Shown here one piece after another: positions 8,127 to 16,423 of a DNA stretch of 64,000 bases; the first letter of the stretch is position 1, and the number at the start of each line of letters is the position of its first letter. The DNA is from Streptomyces noursei ATCC 11455. GTDB lineage: Bacteria > Actinomycetota > Actinomycetes > Streptomycetales > Streptomycetaceae. The stretch spans positions 8,804,001 through 8,868,000 of the forward strand of contig NZ_CP011533.1 of the NCBI RefSeq assembly GCF_001704275.1, written 5' to 3'. Both the position numbers and the translations under genes were made by a program. The notes beneath the pieces were generated by a model, which made no database searches, was not told the origin of the DNA, and saw only the letters and a program-made list of their open reading frames with translations.

Positions 8127-9584
8127 GTGGACGACAGTCGAAGAGTCGGTTCGTGGCGGGAACTCGGCAGCCATTTCGGTACCGCGGCGGTGCTGGCCGG
8201 GGGTGTGCTCATCGGCGCCGTCAACATCTATCTCGCCGCGAGCGTGTTGCCGACGGCGGTCGCGGACATCGGTGGTGAACGCCTCTACGCATGGAATGCG
8301 ACCGTCTTCCTGACCGCCCAGGTCGTCGCGACCATGCTCGTGAGCCGAACCCTCTCCCGCTACGGCAATATCGGCTCCTACCTGATCGGATTCGGCGTCT
8401 TCGCCGTCGGGTCGGCGGTGTGCGGGGCGAGCCCGGCGATGCCCGTGCTGCTGGTCGGCCGCGGTGTGCAAGGACTGGGGGCGGGCCTGTTGACCGGTCT
8501 GGGATTCGCCTTGATCTACTCGGCGCTGCCGCGTCGTCTGTGGGTGCGGGGCAGTGCGTTGATCTCCGCCATGTTCGGCCTGGGCAACTTCGTCGGTCCG
8601 GCTCTGGGCGGGCTGTTCGCCCAGTTCGGCTCCTGGCGACTGGCGTTCGTCGTGTTGGCCGTCGCCTCCGGAGCGATGGCGGTGTTCGTTCCTCGTGTGC
8701 TGCCGAGGAACGGCCGGGACGCGACGGACGCGGCCGAAGTGCCGCTGAACGCCTTGGTGTTGGTGGTGGGGGCCGCGGGCGCCGTGAGCGTCGCCGGAAT
8801 CCTCGCGAACAAGGCCCTGATGGTGGCGTTCATCGCGTTGGCTCTGATGCTGGTGATGGCGTTCGTGGTGACGGAGCGGCGGAGTCGGGTCCGAGTCCTG
8901 CCGCGTCAGACCTACCGGGCCGGATCCGCGTTGCGGTGGGTCTACCTGACCATCGTGTTCCTCGCGGCCGGCGTCGCGGTGGAGATCTTCCTGCCGCTGT
9001 TCGGCCAGCGCATGGGTGGACTGCCGCCGGTCGCTGCCGGGTTCTTCGGGGCGGCGTTGTCGCTGGGCTGGTCGGCGAGCCAGGTCGTCAGCTCCTCGGC
9101 GCGCCGGCAACGGACGGTCCGGCGGCTGCGGGTGGCGGGTCCGGCTCTCCTCGCGGCCGGCCTCGCCGTGCTCGCTCTCCTGCAAACGCGCGACGCGCCA
9201 CTGCTCCTGGTCATCGCGTGGCTGCCCGTGCTTCTCCTCGCCGGCACGGGGATCGGCCTGGCCATGCCCCACCTGTCCGTTGCCGCGATGAGCAGCACAC
9301 CGGACAAGGCGGAGGGGGAGAAGGCCGCCGCGGCGATCGCGACCGTTCTGACGATGGCGACGGCGTTCGGCGCGGCGGTCGCCGGCTTCCTGGTCAACCT
9401 GGGCGGCCCGACGATGCTCACCTCCGCGCGCTACCTGCTGCTCGGTTTCGCCGCCCTCTCCGCCCTCGGGGTGGTCACCGCGCTGCGCGCCGACCACCTT
9501 GCTCGACCGACGGAGCGGCGGCGCGAGTCGGGAGCCGAGGCCGGGTCCGGTACCGAGGCCGGGGACCACGAACGGCGCAGGTGA
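8127..9584 (+). CDS. MFS transporter
   Basis: 485 residues with about 12-14 hydrophobic helices starting at residue ~20 and a charged C-terminal tail. An MFS motif-C-like stretch (FGLGNFVGPALGGLFAQFGSWR) and a GRGVQGLGAGLLTGLGFALIY helix point to a drug:H+ antiporter-like exporter. GTG 8127 is chosen because ACGGAG lies 7 nt upstream; an ATG at 8085 is possible. A small stem (CCTGGG 8091-8096 with CCCAGG 8107-8112) sits just before the ribosome site. The stop overlaps the next gene's GTG (GTGA), so the two are translationally coupled. The substrate is unknown. Confidence 0.85.
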   Translation: MDDSRRVGSWRELGSHFGTAAVLAGGVLIGAVNIYLAASVLPTAVADIGGERLYAWNATVFLTAQVVATMLVSRTLSRYGNIGSYLIGFGVFAVGSAVCGASPAMPVLLVGRGVQGLGAGLLTGLGFALIYSALPRRLWVRGSALISAMFGLGNFVGPALGGLFAQFGSWRLAFVVLAVASGAMAVFVPRVLPRNGRDATDAAEVPLNALVLVVGAAGAVSVAGILANKALMVAFIALALMLVMAFVVTERRSRVRVLPRQTYRAGSALRWVYLTIVFLAAGVAVEIFLPLFGQRMGGLPPVAAGFFGAALSLGWSASQVVSSSARRQRTVRRLRVAGPALLAAGLAVLALLQTRDAPLLLVIAWLPVLLLAGTGIGLAMPHLSVAAMSSTPDKAEGEKAAAAIATVLTMATAFGAAVAGFLVNLGGPTMLTSARYLLLGFAALSALGVVTALRADHLARPTERRRESGAEAGSGTEAGDHERRR

Positions 9585-10059
9585 CGGACAATGCCGGGGG
9601 GACCCGACCCAGAATCCGTTTCGCTGCCTACGTGATCCGGTACCGAGCCGTTCCCGAACTCCTGGTGTCCACATCGGGATGCCGGAGGCCGGCACCCAGG
9701 TCCCGGCGGGCGGAGTCGAACCAGGCGAAGGGCGAGAGGCGACGGTGCTGCGAGAGGTTGCCGAGGAGACCGGTCTGCGGTCGGCCACCGTGGTCCGGCA
9801 GATCGCCGTGGAGGACAAGCCCCACCCCGACACGGGCGCGCCACGGCGAACCTGCTTCGTCCACCTCCGGGCGTCCGCAGACACTCCCGACGCGTGGGAG
9901 CACCGCGTCCACGGCGACGACGCCGGCCTCGCCTTCGACTGCCGGTTCCTCCCCCTTCCCCTGGAGCAACCACTGGCCGACGCTCAGGACGCCTGGCTGG
10001 GCCGCATCGACCCGCGCTGGAGCACCGTCACCGTCACCGTCACCGAGGACGGTCGGTAG
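9581..10059 (+). pseudogene. Nudix hydrolase, frameshifted near 9670
   Basis: A GTG at 9581 overlaps the exporter's stop by 4 bp and opens a frame reading RIRFAAYVIRYRAVPELLV, a normal Nudix first strand. That frame then degenerates. From about 9670 another frame continues with GMPEAGTQVPAGGVEPGE and a full Nudix box (GGVEP...REVAEETGL), ending at 10059. The two halves fit one ~160-residue Nudix protein with a short deletion or frameshift at the join. Nudix enzymes cleave nucleoside diphosphate-linked compounds. Either the gene is dead or the base call is wrong. Confidence 0.7.
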
Positions 10060-10062
10060 TCC

Positions 10063-10114
10063 GGTCGCCGAACCCGGTTGCCGAATCCGGTTGCCGAACC
10101 CGGACGTCGAGTCC
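10063..10114. repeat. Four degenerate 13-bp tandem repeats
   Basis: Units starting at 10063, 10076, 10089 and 10102 follow GGTTGCCGAACCC with a few changes, and the fourth is the most diverged. They sit just after the Nudix stop and before the shared terminator. Confidence 0.7.
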
Positions 10115-10162
10115 GCACGGCGAATCGACCGGCCCCGCGGGAGGGGGTTCGGACCCGGGCGT

Positions 10163-10212
10163 CCGTGACGTACGCCGAGGTCGCGTCGGCCTCGGCGTAC
10201 CGTCCGTCACGG
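10163..10212. terminator. Bidirectional terminator between convergent genes
   Basis: A strong stem: GTACGCCGAGG (10170-10180) pairs perfectly with 10190-10200, and the outer CCGTGACG (10163-10170) pairs with CGTCACGG (10205-10212). It lies between the Nudix gene and the aminotransferase stop at 10207. Confidence 0.8.
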
Positions 10213-11022
10213 CGAGGTCAGCGGTTCGGCCCGGTAGGCCCAGTGCAGCAGTTCGACGAAGGACGGCGCCGCGGGCAGGGGCACCGAGCCGATCCGGTGC
10301 ACCGCCACTCCCGGCGTCCACGAGTTCATCACCACGGCCCCGGCCAACCCCGGCAGCTCGTCGAGGGTGATCTCCTGGTCGCGCTGCGGGACCCCGAGGC
10401 GCTCCAGTTGGCGGCGGACGATGCCCATCGTCGTTCCGCCCAGCACCGCGGCCTCGGGCCACACCACGGCCTCACCGTCCCAGAAGGCCAGGTTCCAGAT
10501 CGTCCCCTCGCCGAGTCGTCCCCGCCGGTCCACGAAGACGGCGTCGTCGAAGCCCTCCGCGACGGCCCGGCGCAGGTAGTAGGTCTTGGCGACCTCGCCG
10601 ACGTGCTTGACGGCCGGGAGGACCCGTTCGTGGACGACGGGCGCCAGCGCGAGTGGGCCCTCCGGTGCGGACGCCGGCGGTCGCGTCCGGACCAGCAGCT
10701 CGGGCGCCCCCTCGCCGCCGCTCCGGGTGAACTCGCCCGCCGGTGAGAAGACCGTGGCCGTCAGCGAGAGGTCGGCCGGCCCGGACTCCAGCGCGGAACG
10801 CAGCCAGGACCGCACCCGGTCGTCCGGCAACGCCCGGCCGAACAACTCCACCGAGGCGGTGCGCAGCCGCTCCAGATGGAGATCCAGGCCCCGCACCCGG
10901 CCCCCGCGCACCTGCAGGGCGGTGAAGTGGGCATAGCCGGCGAACGCCAGCGGCGCCAGCTCCGCCGCGGTCGCCGTCCGGCCGTTGCGCTGAACGACGA
11001 ATCCCGTCACATCAGTTGACAT
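10207..11022 (-). CDS. Aminotransferase class IV family protein
   Basis: 271 residues, cytoplasmic, fold type IV PLP enzyme. Visible are the N-terminal substrate domain (FTALQVRGGRVRGLDLHLER), the PLP-lysine segment (KHVGEVAKTYYLRRA) and the cofactor-binding glutamate loop (LGEGTIWNLAFW). The family includes branched-chain aminotransferase, D-amino-acid transaminase and aminodeoxychorismate lyase; the substrate cannot be told. The start codon ATG 11022 lies in a divergent arrangement with the MerR gene, and a MerR-type operator sits between the two. MerR control of this gene is therefore likely. Confidence 0.85.
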   Translation of the reverse strand: MSTDVTGFVVQRNGRTATAAELAPLAFAGYAHFTALQVRGGRVRGLDLHLERLRTASVELFGRALPDDRVRSWLRSALESGPADLSLTATVFSPAGEFTRSGGEGAPELLVRTRPPASAPEGPLALAPVVHERVLPAVKHVGEVAKTYYLRRAVAEGFDDAVFVDRRGRLGEGTIWNLAFWDGEAVVWPEAAVLGGTTMGIVRRQLERLGVPQRDQEITLDELPGLAGAVVMNSWTPGVAVHRIGSVPLPAAPSFVELLHWAYRAEPLTSP

Positions 11023-11077
11023 CGCTGACCGCTCCCAGGTTCCGTTCCGACGTCGTGGTCACACCGACACCGTAGGA

Positions 11078-11095
11078 TCTGACATCGATGTGAGA
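11078..11095 (-). promoter_or_regulatory. MerR-type operator and long-spacer promoter
   Basis: The dyad TCTgACATCGATGTgAGA, with a perfect ACATCGATGT core, lies between the aminotransferase and MerR genes. Read toward the aminotransferase it is flanked by TTGCAT (-35) and TACGGT (-10) with a 20-bp spacer. This over-long spacer is the hallmark of MerR-activated promoters. A near-identical site occurs at 23993. Confidence 0.75.
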
Positions 11096-11120
11096 TGCAA
11101 GTGCCGGTGACGGGGATCAT

Positions 11121-11492
11121 GTGACGATGAAGATCGGGGATCTGGCGCGGGCCACCGGCGTCAGCCCACGCCTGCTGCGCTATTACGAGGAACAGGGGCT
11201 GCTCACCGCACACCGCGCGGGCAGTGGCGGCCACCGCCGGTACGCCGAGGACGCCCCGGCCGTGGTGGGGCACATCCGGGCCCTGCTCGCCGCCGGACTG
11301 TCGACCCGCGTCATCCGCGAGCTGCTGCCGTGCGTCGTGGGGCCGGGCCCGGAGTTCGAACACTGCGCGGCCGGCACGCTGCGGGAGCAACTCCGCGGTC
11401 TGGAGGACAAGATCACCACCCTGCAGGACGCCCGGTCCGCGCTCAGTGGGATCCTCGCCACCACCGTGCCGTCGGAGGGCCACCAGGGATAG
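11121..11492 (+). CDS. MerR-family transcriptional regulator
   Basis: 123 residues. The N-terminal MerR winged HTH (MKIGDLARATGVSPRLLRYYEEQGLL) is followed by GGHRRYAEDA, a dimerisation coiled coil and a short C-terminus with two cysteines (LLPC...FEHC). The start could be GTG 11121 or ATG 11127. It is divergent from the aminotransferase gene. By its position and the operator type it probably controls that gene, itself, and the quinone oxidoreductase operon near 23.9 kb. The inducer is unknown. The cysteines could sense thiols or metals, but no classic metal-binding motif is evident. Confidence 0.9.
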   Translation: MTMKIGDLARATGVSPRLLRYYEEQGLLTAHRAGSGGHRRYAEDAPAVVGHIRALLAAGLSTRVIRELLPCVVGPGPEFEHCAAGTLREQLRGLEDKITTLQDARSALSGILATTVPSEGHQG

Positions 11493-11717
11493 GGGAACCC
11501 GCTCGGCACGGGCGGGTCGGCGCTTTCCTGCCCGGCCACCGGCGCTGGGCCGGGCGGGTGACCCGCGGGCGGCCTGCGGATGCGATCACCGGGGCGCCTG
11601 CTTAGCGTCGGGAGGGCCGCGCGTCTCACGTGTGGGGACATGGCCTGGGCGTACGGGCGCAGAGGTGCGCCGGCACGCACGCGCGGGACGAACACCATTC
11701 CGATGAGGAGACGCGTC

Positions 11718-12473
11718 ATGCCCGCTCGTACGCTCAAGGACAAGGTCGTCGTGGTCGGCGGGGCCTCCAGGAACCTCGGGGGCCTGATCAGCCGGCAGCT
11801 CGGCGAGCACGGCGCGAAGGTCGTGGTGCACTACAACAGCGACTCCTCCCGCTCCGACGCGGAGGAGACGGCCGCCGCGGTCAAGCAGGCGGGCGGGGAC
11901 GCGGTGACGCACCAGGCGGACCTGACGCGGGTGGCCGGCGTCGAGGGACTCTTCGACGCCGCGATCGACGCGTTCGGGCGGGTGGACGCCAGCGTGAACA
12001 CCGCGGGCATGGTGATCAAGAAGCCGGTGACCGAGACCTCGGAGGCCGAGTACGACCGGATGTTCGCGGTGAACTCCAAGGCCGCGTACTTCATGATGCG
12101 CGAGGCCGCCAAGCGCATCGACCGCGACGGCTCGATCGTCACCGTGGTCACCTCGCTGCTGGCCGCCTACACCGGCCTGTACTCGGTCTACGCCGGCAGC
12201 AAGTCCCCGGTCGAGCACTTCACCCGCGCCCTGTCGAAGGAGCTCTTCGGCCGCAACATCAGCGTCAACAACATCGCCCCCGGGCCGATGGACACCTCGT
12301 TCTTCTACCCGGCCGAGACCGACGACTCCGTCGCGTACCACAAGTCCTCGTCCATGAACGGCGAGTTGACCAGGATCGAGGACATCGCGCCGCATGTGAT
12401 CTTCCTGCTCACCGAGGGCTGGTGGCTCAACGGGCAGACCCTCTTCGTCAACGGCGGGTACACCACCCGCTGA
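11718..12473 (+). CDS. SDR-family oxidoreductase
   Basis: 251 residues, a classical short-chain dehydrogenase. The dinucleotide-binding motif is the variant GGASRNLGG (residues ~14-22) instead of TGxxxGIG. NTAGM replaces NNAG. The catalytic Ser lies in VVTSLLAAYTG, and the Tyr-Lys pair in YSVYAGSK. The C-terminal NGQTLFVNGGY strand is typical. ATG 11718 has a GAGGAG ribosome site 7 nt upstream. NAD(P)H-dependent oxidation or reduction of an alcohol or ketone is expected; the substrate is unknown. Confidence 0.9.
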   Translation: MPARTLKDKVVVVGGASRNLGGLISRQLGEHGAKVVVHYNSDSSRSDAEETAAAVKQAGGDAVTHQADLTRVAGVEGLFDAAIDAFGRVDASVNTAGMVIKKPVTETSEAEYDRMFAVNSKAAYFMMREAAKRIDRDGSIVTVVTSLLAAYTGLYSVYAGSKSPVEHFTRALSKELFGRNISVNNIAPGPMDTSFFYPAETDDSVAYHKSSSMNGELTRIEDIAPHVIFLLTEGWWLNGQTLFVNGGYTTR

Positions 12474-12860
12474 CCTCGCCCCCCGTTCCGCCTGCTGCGC
12501 CGCTTCGGCGCTCCCGACACCCCGGCCCCGACGCCGTGCGCCCCCGAGGTCCTGGCCGGGCCGCTGCTCGTCGGCGACCTGCGGGGACCCGCCGTCCGAC
12601 GGCACCGCCCCGACCGAGGCCGGAGCGGCAGTCGCCCCCTTGCCGATCTCGCCCGGCCGTCACCGGTTCGAAGTGCATGCCATTGACAAGTATTGCAAAG
12701 CGCAAGAAAAACTACGTACAGCTCTCATCAAGCATGCCGTGATGGCGCGTCAGCGAGGGCGATGCGTGGTGAAGCTGGTGCCGGTGGAACGCGACCGCCC
12801 CGGCACGGGGGCCAGTGTGGTCGGCGCCGCTGCCCGCGTACCGTGAAAGGAGCGACGGCG
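12474..12860. other. Intergenic region with an AT-rich island
   Basis: 387 bp between the SDR and the narG relic. Most is GC-rich without clear coding. Bases ~12676-12740 are markedly AT-richer, with a TTGACA hexamer at 12683, a TTGC/GCAA dyad near 12693-12705 and a 21-codon ATG frame using codons rare in this genome. This could be a promoter region of the nitrate reductase or a scrap of foreign DNA. Confidence 0.35.
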
Positions 12861-14127
12861 GTGGTACGACGCGGTGCCCGTGAGGAAGCCGAACGGATCG
12901 CGGCGGTGGTCGCGGAGCAATTGCTGAAGGTGGGCACGTCCCTGCGCCGGTCTCCCACGACCTCGGACCTGCGGGCGGTGTACCGGACCGATCAGAGTGT
13001 CAATGACACGCCGTCCCGTGAGCGCTGGGCCCATGACCGGGTCGTCCGCTCCACGCACGGCGTGAACTGCACCGGTTCGTGTTCGTGGAAGGTGTACGTC
13101 AAGGACGGCGTCATCACCTGGGAGACCCAGGAGACGGACTACCCGTCAGCGGGCCCGGACCGGCCCGAGTACGAGCCGCGCGGCTGCCCGCGGGGCGCCT
13201 CGTTCTCCTGGTACACCTACTCGCCGACCCGGGTGCGCTACCCGCGTGTGCGCGGGGTGCTGCTGGAGCTCTACCGCGAGGCGCGCAGGCGCCTGGGGTA
13301 CCCGGTGGCGGCCTGGTGCGCATCGGATGGGACGAGGCCCTGGAGATCGCGGCCGCCGCCCACGTCCACACCATCGCCGCCCACGGCCCGGACCGGGTCG
13401 CCGGCTTCTCGCCGATCCCCGCCATGTCGATGGCCTCGCCCGCGGTCGGCGCGCGGTTCATGGCGCTGATCGGCGCGCCGATGGTCTCCTTCTACGACTG
13501 GTACGCCGACCTGCCCATCGCCTCGCCGCAGGTCTTCGGCGACCAGACGGGCGTACCGGAGTCCGGCGACTGGTGGGACGCGGCCTATCTGATGCTGTGG
13601 GGCTCCAACGTGCCGGTGACCCGCACCCCGGACGCGCACTGGATGGCCGAGGCCCGCTACCGGGGCCAGAAGGTGGTCGTGGTCTCCCCGGACTACGCGG
13701 CCGCGACGAAGTTCGCGGACGAGTGGCTGCACCCGCACCCAGGCACCGACGGCGCGCTGGCGATGGCCATGGGACATGTGGTCCTCACCGAGTGCTTCGT
13801 CCGACGGCAGGTCCCGTATTTCACCGAGTACGTCAAGCAGTTCACCGATCTGCCGTTCCTGGTCGAACTCCGGGAGCAGGACGGCGAGTTCGTCCCCGGG
13901 AAGTTCCTCACCGCCGCGGACCTGGGGCTCGACGCGGACGACGAGGCGGCGGCGTCCTGGAAGCCGGTGCTGCTCGATGCGGCCTCCGGGCGGCCCGTCG
14001 TCCCCAACGGCACCCTCCGCGATGGTGATGAACCTCGACAAGTGCATCGGCTGCCACACCTGCTCGGTGACCTGCAAGCAGACCTGGACCAACCGCCAGG
14101 GCACCGAGTACGCCTGGTTCAACTCAC
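12861..14127 (+). pseudogene. narG: Nitrate reductase relic: narG fragments fused to narH start
   Basis: GTG 12861 after a GAAAGGAG site opens a typical NarG N-terminus. It includes the HxxxCxxxC-type FS0 iron-sulfur motif ([19 protein letters not shown]), [20 protein letters not shown] and [16 protein letters not shown]. At ~13313 a short stretch is missing and the frame shifts, then NarG resumes ([54 protein letters not shown]) to ~14020. It then jumps straight into the start of NarH (VMNLDKCIGCHTCSVTCKQT ... GTEYAWFN), which stops being recognisable at ~14127. About two thirds of narG and nearly all of narH are gone, with no narJ or narI. It was once the molybdenum/Fe-S respiratory enzyme reducing nitrate to nitrite. 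Confidence 0.9.
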
Positions 14128-14325
14128 CTCCTCCGCATCGAGTCGAGCCGCGTCGGCGGACACGGAAGGCGCGTGGGAAGGCTCCGGCAACGCCGGTTCG
14201 GGTGAGGGCATGGGGACCGCTATACCGCCGGCACTCCCACAGTCACCCCCCTCGGCCCCCACCGGTGCCACCTCGCCGCGGCGGGGCACCCGTACCCCGT
14301 GCCGCCGCCGGCGGAAAGGGGCCGA

Positions 14326-15285
14326 TCAGCCCTTGCCCGCGGCCCTGTCGAGGAGGGTGGCGAGGATCGGTCCCGGGTCGGTCCACAGCAGGGAGCCGCC
14401 CGCCCCCGGTACGACATGGCGGCGCGCGCCGGGAATCCGGGCGGCGAGACGGGCCCCGTGGTCGGGGGAGTGACTGGCGTCGTGTGCGCCGTACCAGAGG
14501 TCCACCGGGACGGTGATCCGATCGAGGGCGAACGGCCAGCGGCTCATGGCGAGTACGGCGTCGCGGGCGTATCCGGCGGCGGCCCCCTGCGCGAAGCCCT
14601 CGTCGAGGGCCCGGCGGTACGCTGCCTCGAACCCGGGATCCTGGTACACGGCCAGGTCGCACGCCGGGCTGTTGGTCCGCACCAGGTGTGCCATCGCGTC
14701 CGCCGTGAAGCCGGCGAAGAACTCCTCGGCGCCCCTCGGGTCGGCGGCGGTGCGCTCGACGAGTTCCCGCACATGCGCCGGCACGGCCGCGGCGAACCCG
14801 GTCGCCGCCCGCTCGTCGGGTCGCCGGTCCTCGTCGGCCCGCGCACCCGATGCGGCCGCCGGGACGACGGCCGATGCGACATCGTCCGCCCCCGAGACGA
14901 CGGCCACCGCGGCGACCACGTCCGCCTCCGCGCAGGCCAACGCGAACGGCGCGCCCTGCGAGTTGCCGACGACCGGTGGACGCCCCAGGCCGCGCCGCGC
15001 CGCCAAGTGCCGGACGTCCGCGGCGAAATCGGCGAAGGTCCGCCCCGGGTGCGGGGTCGAGGCACCGAGTCCGGGGCGGTCCAGGGACACCAGTCGCAGC
15101 CCCCGCGCGGCCACCACGTCCGGTCCGAAGCCGAGCCAACGGCTCGTCGCCGCTCCCGGACACAGCAGCACCGGAACACCGTCCTCGGGTCCCCACTCGG
15201 CCCAGCCCATCAACCGCCCATCGGGCAGCGGGGTTTCTCCGAGTCGGGCGGGGGCGGTCACATATCTGTTCATGATCGCCATCAT
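14326..15285 (-). CDS. Alpha/beta hydrolase
   Basis: Up to 319 residues. Alpha/beta hydrolase features in order: PVLLCPGAATSRWLG (oxyanion region), SLDRPGLGAST, the nucleophile elbow GNSQGA (Ser about residue 110), the acid region DLWYGAHDASHS, and the C-terminal VPGAGGSLLWTDP. The usual catalytic His position (GxGHS) reads GAGGS, so the catalytic triad is doubtful or the His lies elsewhere. Three nearby in-frame starts (15285, 15282 and 15273) lack a strong ribosome site. Transcribed in the same direction as the next hydrolase, 79 bp away. The substrate is unknown. Confidence 0.8.
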   Translation of the reverse strand: MMAIMNRYVTAPARLGETPLPDGRLMGWAEWGPEDGVPVLLCPGAATSRWLGFGPDVVAARGLRLVSLDRPGLGASTPHPGRTFADFAADVRHLAARRGLGRPPVVGNSQGAPFALACAEADVVAAVAVVSGADDVASAVVPAAASGARADEDRRPDERAATGFAAAVPAHVRELVERTAADPRGAEEFFAGFTADAMAHLVRTNSPACDLAVYQDPGFEAAYRRALDEGFAQGAAAGYARDAVLAMSRWPFALDRITVPVDLWYGAHDASHSPDHGARLAARIPGARRHVVPGAGGSLLWTDPGPILATLLDRAAGKG

Positions 15286-15363
15286 GGCGGCCGGCCGGTC
15301 GTCGCCGCACGCGAATTCCGGCCGGCCCCCGCCCCCCTGTCGGGATGGCGGTCCGTCGGGCCG

Positions 15364-16287
15364 TCAGCCGGTGCGGCGGTCGACGGAGTCCATGAAGTCC
15401 AGCATCCTGCGGTTGACCACCTGCGGATGGTCGATCTGCGGTCCGTGGCCGGTGCCGGAGACGATCTCCGCGCGCGCTCCCGGTATCAGGCGCGGGACGC
15501 GCTCCACCTGCCGCTTCGGGTGCACCAGGAGGCTGCGCCTGCCGAGCACCAGGTAGAGCGGGGTGCGGATGGTGGCCAGCTCGGCGTCGGAGAGGGGGAG
15601 CGGGGCCGGGCGACGGATGCGGAAGGCCCGGACGCCCTTCCTGATCATCGTGCGCAGCTCCGGCACGACGAGCACCGGCTGCTCCAACCAGGCCGCCAGG
15701 CGCGGACGCAGCGCCTTCGGGGCGGAGGTCGCGAAGAGGCTGACGAAGATCCAGACGAAGAAGCGCAGCCCCACCTTCTCCAGGCCACCGGGGTCGAGCA
15801 GGGTGACCGAGGCCAGCCGGCCGGCCCCGCGGTGTGCCTGGTTCAGCGTGAGCCAGCCGCCGTAGGAGGAGCCGACCAGGTGGACGCTGTCGAGGCCGAG
15901 CGCGGCGAGCGACTCGTCCAACCACTGTGCGGCGCGCTCGGGTTGGTGCATGGGCACGCGGTGCACGCTGCGTCCCGGGTCGCCCGGGGTGTCGAGCGCG
16001 TACACCGGGCGCTCGGCGCTGAGGGCGGGGGTGTTCGGGTACCACATGGCGGAGCAGGATCCCGAGCCGTGCACGAGGACGACGGGGGTGCGGGAGCGGG
16101 CGGCGGGGTCGGCCGGTTCGTACCGGTAGACGTGGGTGGTGCCGAAGGAGGTCTCGACCTCCTGCTCCGCGGCCGCGGGCACCCCCAAGGCGTAGAGCGC
16201 GTCGCACGCCGCGAAGTACTCCTCGCGCAGCGCGTCGCTGACATAGCGGCCGATGTCGGCCTGGGGACGGGCAGTGGTCTGGGACAC
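15364..16287 (-). CDS. Alpha/beta hydrolase, TetR-controlled
   Basis: 307 residues. It shows PVVLVHGSGSCSAMWYP, the nucleophile elbow VGSSYGGW and the C-terminal GTGHGPQIDHP carrying the catalytic His. A hydrophobic lid segment follows GGLEKVGLRFFVWIFV. GTG 16287 is chosen because GGAGG lies 5 nt upstream. It is divergent from the TetR gene with a 38-bp palindrome between them, so TetR repression is very likely. It is distantly similar to the hydrolase at 46509. The substrate is unknown. Confidence 0.88.
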   Translation of the reverse strand: MSQTTARPQADIGRYVSDALREEYFAACDALYALGVPAAAEQEVETSFGTTHVYRYEPADPAARSRTPVVLVHGSGSCSAMWYPNTPALSAERPVYALDTPGDPGRSVHRVPMHQPERAAQWLDESLAALGLDSVHLVGSSYGGWLTLNQAHRGAGRLASVTLLDPGGLEKVGLRFFVWIFVSLFATSAPKALRPRLAAWLEQPVLVVPELRTMIRKGVRAFRIRRPAPLPLSDAELATIRTPLYLVLGRRSLLVHPKRQVERVPRLIPGARAEIVSGTGHGPQIDHPQVVNRRMLDFMDSVDRRTG

Positions 16288-16322
16288 GGCCACCTCCGGG
16301 GATCCGTTGTTCTCGGTCTTCG

Positions 16323-16360
16323 TGATACGAACGTACCATGAAGTTGGTACGGCTGTATCA
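16323..16360. promoter_or_regulatory. Extended TetR operator
   Basis: The core dyad CGTACCA-TGAAGT-TGGTACG (16332-16351) is embedded in outer TGATAC (16323-16328) and GTATCA (16355-16360). Total 38 bp with 13 of 16 positions per side paired. It lies between the divergent hydrolase and TetR starts. The length suggests two dimers side by side. Confidence 0.8.
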
Positions 16361-16423
16361 TCAAAATTGCCTGGCGTTGAGCGAGGCCCACACCGAAGCG
16401 ACCGACGAGGGAAGACGCGGCTG

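Noticed and set aside
14243..16339. A 698-codon minus-strand frame across the two hydrolases
   Set aside because: It is Arg/Pro-rich shadow coding in another frame of two clear alpha/beta hydrolase genes.
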